Source of the DNA: Gammaproteobacteria bacterium
Lineage (GTDB): Bacteria; Pseudomonadota; Gammaproteobacteria; Thiohalobacterales; Thiohalobacteraceae
Length of the DNA: 64,000 bases
Direction: 5' to 3'
Assembly (NCBI GenBank): GCA_018819175.1
Contig: JAHJQQ010000012.1
Coordinates: forward strand, 124,001 to 188,000
Positions 8,441-15,522 of the stretch are shown piece by piece (position 1 is the first letter of the stretch; each line of letters starts with the position of its first letter). The translations under genes and the position numbers were made by a program. Under the pieces are notes generated by a model, which did no database searches, was not told the DNA's origin, and saw only the letters and a program-made list of their open reading frames with translations.

Positions 8441-9010
8441 TTAATCTCCGCCCAGCAGTGCACGCTTGAGCGACGTGTCGGCGGGTTTCTCGCCAAGCCA
8501 GATGCGCAGCAATGCCTTGGCGAAATCATCGCCACTGACTTTGCCTTTCAGGCTATCGTTGATCCAGACCTGGGTGCCGACACCGGGAACGATGTCGATG
8601 TCGACGCGGTCGCCTTTGTGCAGGGTGGGGAATAAGCCGTTGAAGTTCGCGATGCGCGGACGCAGCGTGCGCAGCAGTTCGGGCGACAGATTGTCTTCGA
8701 AACCTTTATTCCAGACCGGAATCAATTTCTCCGGACGGATTTCCGAGTAGACAAACTGCATGTTGAGGCGTTTGGCGCCCGGCATGCTGAGGACCTTTTC
8801 CGCATCCTGTGTCGCGCTCGGGAGATACAGGGCCCCGACATAGATGCTCATGAAGAACTTCCGGCGGACGCCGGCACCGTTGAGGGTAAGTGTTTTATCA
8901 ACGCTGTGCAGTTTTACGGTCTCAGGGACCGTGATGCCGGCAATTTCGCGCGCCTGAACCGGTGTCAGCCCGGTGAGCAGCAGAACGGTCAACAAAGCTA
9001 CGTATCGCAT
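8441..9010 (-). CDS. Exported chalcone-isomerase-like protein
   Basis: 189 residues with a Sec signal peptide (MRYVALLTVLLLTGLTPVQA, cleavage after residue 20). The mature part has the bacterial chalcone-isomerase-like pattern: IAGITVPETVKL, GAGVRRKFFMSIYVGALYLP, ALLRIWLGEKPADTSLKRALLG. It is not a flavonoid enzyme in this setting. Bacterial relatives are periplasmic proteins of unknown activity, some thought to bind lipids. The reading begins at the first plausible ATG and the length is typical. It is the first gene of a two-gene leftward operon with the hydroxyacid dehydrogenase. It is divergent from putA, with 71 bp between the starts that must hold both promoters. Confidence 0.87.
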   Translation of the reverse strand: MRYVALLTVLLLTGLTPVQAREIAGITVPETVKLHSVDKTLTLNGAGVRRKFFMSIYVGALYLPSATQDAEKVLSMPGAKRLNMQFVYSEIRPEKLIPVWNKGFEDNLSPELLRTLRPRIANFNGLFPTLHKGDRVDIDIVPGVGTQVWINDSLKGKVSGDDFAKALLRIWLGEKPADTSLKRALLGGD

Positions 9011-9081
9011 AGACTATCTACCCAGCTAATATCAGGCTATGAGTGTAACAGGTCGGCTGTCTGGCTCGAAGAGAGGTCGCA

Positions 9082-12000
9082 ATGAGTGAACGGGATGCGC
9101 GTGCCGCCATCAACCGCGAGTATCGCCGTGATGAAGCTGCTTGTGTGACGCCGTTGTTGGCGCGGGCAAAGTTGGCTCCGACGGATGCCGCGCGGATACG
9201 CACACAGGCGCTTGCCCTGGCACGGGCGGTCCGGTCCGAAGAACAGTCATCCGGTGGCATCGAGGCGCTGCTGCGCGAATACGATCTTTCCAGCCAGGAA
9301 GGGGTGTTGCTGATGTGTCTGGCCGAGGCGCTGTTGCGGATACCCGATACCGCGACAGCGGAACGACTGATCAGCGACACGCTCGGTCGCGGCGACTGGG
9401 ACCGGCATCTCGGTCAGAGTGAATCCTTGTTGGTGAATGCCTCGACCTGGGGCTTGCTGCTGGGCGGGCGTTGGCTCGGCACTGTGCCGGATAGGGCGAC
9501 AGCGCCCGCGCTCTGGCAACGTATGACGGCACGTCTCGGTGGTGGTGTTGCGCGCCTGGCATTGAAACAAGCGATGCAGGTGCTGGCCGGCGTGTTCGTG
9601 CTGGGGGCGGATGTGCCGCAGGCCCTGGCACGGGCGCGACCCACTGCGACGACGCGTTATTCCTTCGACTGTCTGGGTGAGGCGGCACGTACCGCCGCCG
9701 ATGCGCAGATATATCTGGAGGCCTATCACGAGGCGATTCGCTTGCTGGCCGCGCAGGGCGATAGCAAGTCGCCGCTGTCTGCGCCGGGAATCTCGGTCAA
9801 GTTGTCCGCCTTGCATCCACGTTATGAATATTCTCAAGCGTCGCGCGTGCAGGCGGAGTTGGCGCCGCGCCTTCTGGAACTGGTGCAGGCGGCACGCACG
9901 GCCGGTATCAATCTGACCCTGGATGCCGAAGAGGCCGATCGCCTGGATCTGATGCTGGACCTGTTTGCGCAGATCTATGCCCGCGAAGACCTCCGTGGCT
10001 GGGACGGTTTCGGGCTGGCCGTGCAGGCCTATCTGAAACGTGCGCCGGCGGTCATCGCCTGGTTGATCGCGTTAGCTAAGCAACACGGCCGGCGCATCCC
10101 GGTGCGTTTGGTGAAGGGCGCCTATTGGGATAGCGAGATCAAACGCGCCCAGGAACGCGGTCTGGACGGTTATCCGGTGTACACGCGCAAGGTGGCGACC
10201 GATGTGGCGTATCTTGCCTGCGCGCGTGATCTGCTGGCGGCGGAGGGCGCGGTCTATCCGCAATTCGCAACGCACAATGCCTACTGCCTGGCCTATCTGA
10301 CACACTGCATCGGCGCGCGGCGCGATGTTGAATTTCAACGCCTGCACGGCATGGGCGAGGTGCTGTATGCGGCAGTGAATGAACAGCGCACCGAGCCGGT
10401 TGTGTGTCGGGTGTATGCACCAGTCGGTCGTTACGAACAACTCTTGCCCTATTTGGTGCGGCGTTTATTGGAGAACGGTGCCAACAGTTCGTTCGTGAAT
10501 CAGCTGGCGCAGCCGGATATGCCGCTGGAGTTGCTGATTGACGATCCAGTGGAGAAGCTTTCCGCGGCCGATGTGGTGCCACACCCAACGATTCCTCTGC
10601 CGGTCGAGCTCTATGGCGCAGGTCGACGCAATTCGTTCGGTCTTGATCTGAGTGACCGTGCTGGCATGGCCGAGTTTCAGATGGAATTGAATCAGGCCGC
10701 CGCCACGCTGCATCGCGCGGGTCCTTTGGTGGACGGTGTGTTGCGCGCGGGCATCGAGCGCACTTGTTTCAATCCGGCCGATCCGGAGCAGCAAGTGGGT
10801 ACGGTCATGGAGGCCGATGCCGAGACGGTTGCCGCGGCGTTGGAATCCGCACATGCACAGGCACCGTTATGGGATGCCGTACTCGCCGAGCAACGTGCAG
10901 CCATGCTCGAACGCGCGGCGGATTTGATTGAACAACGTTGCGCCGCGCTGGCCGCGCTGATCATTCGCGAGGGCGGACGCTGCATTCCTGATGCCTTGAG
11001 CGAGGTGCGCGAGGCAGTCGACTACTGTCGCTATTACGCCCAGCAGGCGCGTGCGGCGTTCACCGAACCACAACGCTTACCCGGTCCGACCGGCGAAGAT
11101 AATTTCCTCAGTCTGCATGGTCGTGGCGTGTTTCTCTGCATCAGTCCCTGGAATTTTCCGCTGGCGATATTCACCGGTCAGATCGTCGCGGCGTTGGCGG
11201 CAGGCAACTGCGTGCTCGCCAAACCAGCACGCCAGACACCATTCATTGCTTATCAGGTTGTGCGGCTGCTGCACGAGGCCGGCATTCCCGCCGCCGCGTT
11301 GCAGTTCCTGCCCGGCAGCGGCGCGGCTATTGGTAAACAGCTGCTCGCGGATACGCGCATCGCGGGTGTGGCATTGACCGGGTCGACCGAGACCGCCTGG
11401 GAACTGCAACGGCAACTGGCGGAACGACGCGGTCCGATTGTGCCGCTGATCGCCGAGACCGGTGGCCAGAATGTGATGATCGTCGACAGTTCTGCGTTGC
11501 CGGAACAGGTCGTCACCGATGTGCTCAGTTCCGCCTTCAACAGCGCCGGACAGCGTTGTTCGGCGTTGCGGGTGTTGTTTGTGCAGGAGGAGCTTGCCGA
11601 CGCTGTGTTGGACATGCTGGCCGGTGCGATGGATCAACTGGTGGTCGGTGATCCGCTGTTATTGACCACCGATATCGGTCCGGTGATCGACGCCGCGGCA
11701 CGGACCGAACTCAGGACGCATGTCGAACGCATGCGCCGCGAAGCAAAACTGATCAAGACCATCGATCTGCCTTACGCGACCGAACCGGGAAATTTCTTTG
11801 CGCCGCACGTCTTCGAGATCGAGCGACTTGATCAGTTGGAACAGGAGGTGTTCGGCCCGGTGCTGCATGTCATCCGCTATCCCGCCGGCGCGTTGGATCA
11901 GGTGATCGATGCCATGAATGCGACCGGTTATGGACTGACGCTGGGTGTGCACAGCCGCATCGAATCCACCTGGGCGCGGGTGCGTGCGCGGGCACGGGTC

Positions 12001-12195
12001 GGCAACCTGTATATTAACCGCAACATGATCGGTGCGGTGGTCGGGGTGCAGCCCTTCGGCGGAGAGGGCCTGTCCGGTACCGGTCCCAAGGCCGGCGGTC
12101 CTTATTATCTGCCGCGCTTCGCTGTCGAACGGACGCTGAGCATCAATACGGCGGCGATTGGCGGCAATGCGGCGCTGCTGCGGGGTGATGGCTGA
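9082..12195 (+). CDS. putA: Bifunctional proline dehydrogenase / glutamate-semialdehyde (P5C) dehydrogenase, short form
   Basis: Converts proline to glutamate through P5C. 1037 residues. A helical N-terminal arm is followed by the FAD-binding PRODH barrel, with KLSALHPRYE near residue 239 and VRLVKGAYWDSEIKRAQ near 340. The aldehyde dehydrogenase domain follows, with the NAD-site ISPWNFPLAIFTGQ, the catalytic Cys826 in NSAGQRCSALRVLF, and a C-terminal segment with VQPFGGEGLSGTGPKAGGP. It lacks the ribbon-helix-helix DNA-binding domain and extra C-terminal domain of the 1320-residue E. coli protein. It is therefore an enzyme only and does not repress its own gene. A GAGAGG ribosome site precedes the ATG. 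It stands alone, with no putP beside it. Confidence 0.97.
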   Translation: MSERDARAAINREYRRDEAACVTPLLARAKLAPTDAARIRTQALALARAVRSEEQSSGGIEALLREYDLSSQEGVLLMCLAEALLRIPDTATAERLISDTLGRGDWDRHLGQSESLLVNASTWGLLLGGRWLGTVPDRATAPALWQRMTARLGGGVARLALKQAMQVLAGVFVLGADVPQALARARPTATTRYSFDCLGEAARTAADAQIYLEAYHEAIRLLAAQGDSKSPLSAPGISVKLSALHPRYEYSQASRVQAELAPRLLELVQAARTAGINLTLDAEEADRLDLMLDLFAQIYAREDLRGWDGFGLAVQAYLKRAPAVIAWLIALAKQHGRRIPVRLVKGAYWDSEIKRAQERGLDGYPVYTRKVATDVAYLACARDLLAAEGAVYPQFATHNAYCLAYLTHCIGARRDVEFQRLHGMGEVLYAAVNEQRTEPVVCRVYAPVGRYEQLLPYLVRRLLENGANSSFVNQLAQPDMPLELLIDDPVEKLSAADVVPHPTIPLPVELYGAGRRNSFGLDLSDRAGMAEFQMELNQAAATLHRAGPLVDGVLRAGIERTCFNPADPEQQVGTVMEADAETVAAALESAHAQAPLWDAVLAEQRAAMLERAADLIEQRCAALAALIIREGGRCIPDALSEVREAVDYCRYYAQQARAAFTEPQRLPGPTGEDNFLSLHGRGVFLCISPWNFPLAIFTGQIVAALAAGNCVLAKPARQTPFIAYQVVRLLHEAGIPAAALQFLPGSGAAIGKQLLADTRIAGVALTGSTETAWELQRQLAERRGPIVPLIAETGGQNVMIVDSSALPEQVVTDVLSSAFNSAGQRCSALRVLFVQEELADAVLDMLAGAMDQLVVGDPLLLTTDIGPVIDAAARTELRTHVERMRREAKLIKTIDLPYATEPGNFFAPHVFEIERLDQLEQEVFGPVLHVIRYPAGALDQVIDAMNATGYGLTLGVHSRIESTWARVRARARVGNLYINRNMIGAVVGVQPFGGEGLSGTGPKAGGPYYLPRFAVERTLSINTAAIGGNAALLRGDG

Positions 12196-12321
12196 TCGAC
12201 CGCATCGGTCGTTGGCGCGATGCATGCGTTACCTGAACATTATGAGCACACAGATTGCCGGCGAGGATGGGTGCAATATTCCGGTTTGAACCGCCTTGAC
12301 GCCAAGGTCTAGGTGGCTCGT

Positions 12322-12412
12322 GGATTCCGGCATTTGCCGGAATGACGGCGAGATCAGCTGAGCGACATACTTGAAGTATTGACACCGTCACCCTGGCGAA
12401 TGCCGGGATCCC
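12322..12412. repeat. Inverted pair of GGATTCCGGC...GCCGGAATGACG repeats
   Basis: The left copy (12322-12346) and right copy (12386-12412, opposite orientation) form an imperfect long hairpin between putA and the Nudix gene. The same core recurs at 46410-46475, 50548-50575, 58970-58994, 61848-61870 and 61955-61985. The hairpin may also serve as a convergent terminator, though no T-tract is present. Confidence 0.6.
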
Positions 12413-12413
12413 G

Positions 12414-12926
12414 CTATTCGGTTTTGCTCACCGCAGCGTAAAACAATCCCAATAACGTCTTCGCGTCACGGATCTCGCCACGTTCAGCCATATCCAGGGC
12501 CTCAGTGAACGGTTTCCAGTGCACCTCGATGCATTCGTGAGCCTGATGGTTGGTCGAAACCTGCTCCAGACCCTGGGCCAGATAAAGATGAATCACTTCG
12601 TCGCAGAAACCCGGGGTGGTCAAAACGCACGCCAGCTCCCGCCAGGTTTGTGCACGCAGACCGGCCTCTTCTTCGAGTTCGCGTTGTGCCGTGGTCAAGG
12701 CGGGTTCGTCGGGTTCGAGTTTTCCTGCAGGCAGTTCCCATAGCCAGCCGCCGCCGGCATGTCGATACTGGCGCAGCAGACAGACTTCATCCTGATCATT
12801 CAGGGCCACCACGGCCGCTCCGCCAGGATGACGCACCACCTCCAGCTCCAGGTTACGGCCATCCGGCAGTTGCACCGATTCCATGCCCAGATCCACGACA
12901 CTGCCTTGATAGATTGAGTTGCGCAT
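12414..12926 (-). CDS. Nudix hydrolase, ADP-ribose pyrophosphatase-like
   Basis: 170 residues from the ATG at 12926. An upstream ATG in the same frame would place 25 odd residues over a palindromic repeat and is rejected. The complete Nudix box is present: G-x5-E-x7-REL-x-EEAG-L, beginning at GKLEPDEPAL and running through RELEEEAGL. The preceding LLRQYRHA and WELPAG, and the box context, resemble ADP-ribose/nucleotide-sugar pyrophosphatases of the NudF type. The reaction would be Mg-dependent cleavage of a nucleoside diphosphate linked to another group, in the cytoplasm. The substrate cannot be settled from sequence. The gene runs convergent with putA. Confidence 0.88.
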   Translation of the reverse strand: MRNSIYQGSVVDLGMESVQLPDGRNLELEVVRHPGGAAVVALNDQDEVCLLRQYRHAGGGWLWELPAGKLEPDEPALTTAQRELEEEAGLRAQTWRELACVLTTPGFCDEVIHLYLAQGLEQVSTNHQAHECIEVHWKPFTEALDMAERGEIRDAKTLLGLFYAAVSKTE

Positions 12927-12953
12927 GTCATCTGCCTGTGTCTGGTTATCGCT

Positions 12954-13046
12954 GTAGGGTGCTGGTGAGCGTAGCGAACCGCACCGCACCGTTTGGTGCA
13001 TCCTGTGGTCTTTCGGTGCGGTTCGCTACGCTCACCGGCACCCTAC
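12954..13046. repeat. Palindromic GTAGGGTGC-GGTGAGCGTAGCGAACCGCACC repeat
   Basis: Left arm GTAGGGTGCTGGTGAGCGTA... and right arm ...TACGCTCACCGGCACCCTAC form a near-perfect ~35-bp inverted repeat, with a TTTGGTGCATCCTG-type centre. Single half-copies occur at 35478-35515 and 50410-50438, and a decayed one at 13708-13745. It occupies most of the gap upstream of the Nudix gene. Confidence 0.75.
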
Positions 13047-13169
13047 GACAACGCGGTGTAATTGCAAGAGCTGAGCGATTAAACTCTGTCTCAAATACCG
13101 CTTCAAGTTGAGTTCTAGCGAACATTACATGCTGCCATGTCATGGATATACTCGACTTGAGAACTTCGC

Positions 13170-13236
13170 CACCCTCTCCCCAGCCCTCTCCCCAGCCCTC
13201 TCCCGCCCCGGCGGGAGAGGGCTGGGGAGAGGGTGG
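13170..13236. repeat. CCCTCTCCC / GGGAGAGGG palindrome with one extra half-unit
   Basis: CACCCTCTCCCCAGCCCTCT is followed by a repeated CCCCAGCCCTCTC unit, a CGCCCCGGCG apex and the mirror GGGAGAGGGCTGGGGAGAGG. It belongs to the same family as the palindromes inside the purL-end triplication and at 24094. It lies about 35 bp upstream of the CxxCxxCC protein start. The other bases of 12927-13269 hold no gene. Confidence 0.75.
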
Positions 13237-13269
13237 TTTGTGTCATCCCGACGGGTAATAATCAATACT

Positions 13270-13698
13270 ATGTTCTATACAACCGAACCAATACGTTTCG
13301 AATGCACTCAATGTGGCCGCTGCTGTTCAGGCGGCGGTGACTATCATGTCTTTTTGAGCGCCAAGGAGGCGGAGCGTATTCGCGAGCTGTTGCAACTGAG
13401 TGTTGATTGGTTCAAGCGCCGCTATCTGCAGAAATTGGACAGCGGCGAACTCACGGTGCGGCTGAACGCCGATGGCCGCTGCAGTTTCCTGGATGCGGCG
13501 GGACAATGCAGTGTCTATGCCGCGCGCCCGACCCAATGCCGGACCTATCCGTTCTGGCCGGAACTGCTGCGTAGCAAATCGGCCTGGCGGGCCGAGGCTG
13601 CGCGTTGCGAAGGCATTGAGCGGGGTGCGACCGTGCCCTTGGCGCAGGTGCGCGCGGCTCTGACGGCGCAGCGTGCCTATGAGGCGGGCATCGAATAA
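13270..13698 (+). CDS. YkgJ-type CxxCxxCC metal-cluster protein
   Basis: 142 residues starting MFYTTEPIRFECTQCGRCC. The N-terminal CTQCGRCC and later cysteines (GRCSFLD, GQCSVYAARPTQCRTYPFW) are the signature of the putative zinc- or iron-chelating YkgJ/UPF0153 family. Members are small cytoplasmic proteins of unknown activity. Longer in-frame starts upstream run through the palindromic repeat at 13170 and would encode repeat-derived residues, so the ATG at 13270 is used. It is followed after 61 bp by a convergent gene. Confidence 0.85.
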   Translation: MFYTTEPIRFECTQCGRCCSGGGDYHVFLSAKEAERIRELLQLSVDWFKRRYLQKLDSGELTVRLNADGRCSFLDAAGQCSVYAARPTQCRTYPFWPELLRSKSAWRAEAARCEGIERGATVPLAQVRAALTAQRAYEAGIE

Positions 13699-13759
13699 CG
13701 ACTTAGCCTTTGGTGCGGTTCGCTGCGGTCACCGAGACCCTGCGTTAGAGCCTGGTCGA

Positions 13760-14602
13760 TCAAACAGCGGCAGGCTCGATGTCATAGCAGGCCAGGAGTT
13801 GACCGGCGTCATCCGGTGCATAGGCATCATAGAACAGCGTGTGCAGTTTCATGACCGGTGCGGGATCCAACTCCGCACCCCAGGCCAAGGTGTCGAAATC
13901 CTTTCCGCCCAGTATCCGGTGCGCCATGGTCAGGTACAGGCGCTGCAGGACACCCGCGCGCACCAGGGTATGAAACACCGACGGACCGGCGACTGCATAG
14001 ATATGCCGATAGCCGAGTCCCTGCAGAACCGCGATGGCGCGCGCACCGTCGACCTTATTGTTGTCACCGGCTATGTGCACGGATATGCCGGCGGAGCGCA
14101 GCGCTTCAATGCGTTGTGGATCGGCCTGGGCGCCGGTCAGTACATGCAGTTGGCGTTCGCTATAAGCCTGTAGTGCCTCAACAGGAATATCCAGACTGGC
14201 ACTGAAAATGGCCACATCGGGTTGGGCGCTGAATCCCTGATCGAGACGCCACTGCCGCAGGTCGGCAAAGGCGTCGCCGGGCCCCACGGGCAGATGGTCC
14301 TGGGCCTCGCCACCGGCGAATTGGCGGAAGTAGCGCGCGCTGGTGATCAATAAATCCGACTGTGCGGCCAGTTCCTGATAGAGCCGCCAGTCGCGTGCGC
14401 TGCCAATGGCCGGTGGCACGCCGCGGGTGTTCTGGTCAGTGCGTGGCAAGGCGATGCGACCGTCCAGACTGGTGACGAAATTGCTGTACACCAGCGGTTC
14501 CGCGGATTCAGAAATGCGGTGCAGCGGATGATCCAGATACAGCCGCGGCAGCGGCAGGCTGTCGGTGGGAGGCGGATAAAGCTGCAGTAGATCGCCTTGC
14601 AT
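13760..14602 (-). CDS. RibD C-terminal / dihydrofolate-reductase-like reductase
   Basis: About 280 residues with the RibD-C fold pattern: VYSNFVTSLDGRIALP at the N-terminus, GSARDWRLYQELAAQSDLLI, and the C-terminal IYAVAGPSVFHTLVRAGVL then LYLTMAHRILGG. The family reduces the pyrimidinone in riboflavin synthesis or related pterin-like substrates with NADPH. There is no deaminase half and no rib operon here, so the substrate is unknown. The start is uncertain: the ATG at 14602 has AAGG eight bases upstream, and a GTG at 14611 is an alternative. The beginning overlaps the last 95 bp of the TauE-like gene in another frame, which suggests translational coupling. Confidence 0.8.
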   Translation of the reverse strand: MQGDLLQLYPPPTDSLPLPRLYLDHPLHRISESAEPLVYSNFVTSLDGRIALPRTDQNTRGVPPAIGSARDWRLYQELAAQSDLLITSARYFRQFAGGEAQDHLPVGPGDAFADLRQWRLDQGFSAQPDVAIFSASLDIPVEALQAYSERQLHVLTGAQADPQRIEALRSAGISVHIAGDNNKVDGARAIAVLQGLGYRHIYAVAGPSVFHTLVRAGVLQRLYLTMAHRILGGKDFDTLAWGAELDPAPVMKLHTLFYDAYAPDDAGQLLACYDIEPAAV

Positions 14603-15398
14603 CGGGTGCACCTTGGCTGGATGGAGGCGTTAGTTTAACCGCATCTGTGGTCGAGGTCGCCGGGATCAGCAGACCAACGCCGGTCAATGCCAAGAGCGCG
14701 AAGGCGAAACGGCGCATGGGTGTCAGCGCGATTCGAGGTGCGAGCCGTGCACCCGCGTGCGCGGCCAGCAGCACCGGGAGGGTGCAATACAGGGCGACTT
14801 CGATCATCGGCCAGTGCAGTTCGCCACGCGCGACCTGCCAGCCGATGCGCACCAGCGTGGCGAGTACGAAAATGGTCAACAGCGTCGAGCGGATGCTGGC
14901 CAGGCTCCAGGGTTGTCGATAGAGATGAAACACCACTGGTGGCCCCGCCGTGCTGAATAATCCACCGAGCAGGCCACCGGCCACGCCACTCAAGAGTGTG
15001 CTGCTGCGTCCTGAGGGCTGCGCGTGCGGATGTGGCCGCAGCATCATGATTATTCCTGCGATCAGAATCACGACGCCCAGCAGTTGGCGCAGGCGTTCCG
15101 GCAGGTCGCTGTCGAGTCTTGCCAGCAGCGCCAAGCCCAGGCCAACGGCGGGGATCAGGCCGAGCACTGTCCAGCGGACGCTGCGCCATTCGATGGCGCG
15201 TGGATGCCGCGCCAGTACCCAGCCGCCATTGACCAAGGAGATCATGCTGATGACGGCGGCGGTGAAGGAGATCGGTGCCAGCTGCAACAGAGTGGCGCTG
15301 CCGAGTACGATCAGGCCCAGCGCAAAGCCGCTTAATGCCTGGACAAAACTGCCCAGGCCGGCAAGCAGAACGAAGGTGATCAGGTCCGGCAGTGGCAT
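14508..15398 (-). CDS. TauE/SafE (UPF0721) family membrane permease
   Basis: 296 residues and about eight hydrophobic segments, beginning MPLPDLITFVLLAGLGSF and containing QALSGFALGLIVLGSATLLQ and the second-half repeat SGVAGGLLGGLFSTAGPPVV. The TauE/SafE family exports or imports small anions such as sulfite or sulfoacetate across the inner membrane. The last transmembrane segment ends near residue 255 (LLALTGVGLLIPA). The remaining ~40 residues are Ser/Ala/Pro-rich and are read through the start of the next gene, which suggests loss of the original stop codon. The in-frame region upstream of 15398 would reach into the divergent gene and is rejected. Confidence 0.85.
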   Translation of the reverse strand: MPLPDLITFVLLAGLGSFVQALSGFALGLIVLGSATLLQLAPISFTAAVISMISLVNGGWVLARHPRAIEWRSVRWTVLGLIPAVGLGLALLARLDSDLPERLRQLLGVVILIAGIIMMLRPHPHAQPSGRSSTLLSGVAGGLLGGLFSTAGPPVVFHLYRQPWSLASIRSTLLTIFVLATLVRIGWQVARGELHWPMIEVALYCTLPVLLAAHAGARLAPRIALTPMRRFAFALLALTGVGLLIPATSTTDAVKLTPPSSQGAPDARRSTAALSASHRQPAAAAAVSGSSAAPHF

Positions 15399-15522
15399 AG
15401 TCAGTGCAGCAGATATAAATGGCCGGCAAGTGTACGGAGTGCGAGCCAGGAAAGACAGCACGGCCGGCGGCTCTGAAATATTCGCGATGCAGTGCATCCA
15501 GGCGCGGCCTACAATATAAGCC

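Noticed and set aside
13108..13269. Upstream ATG starts for the CxxCxxCC protein
   Set aside because: The added residues are encoded by the CCCTCTCCC palindromic repeat and have no family support.
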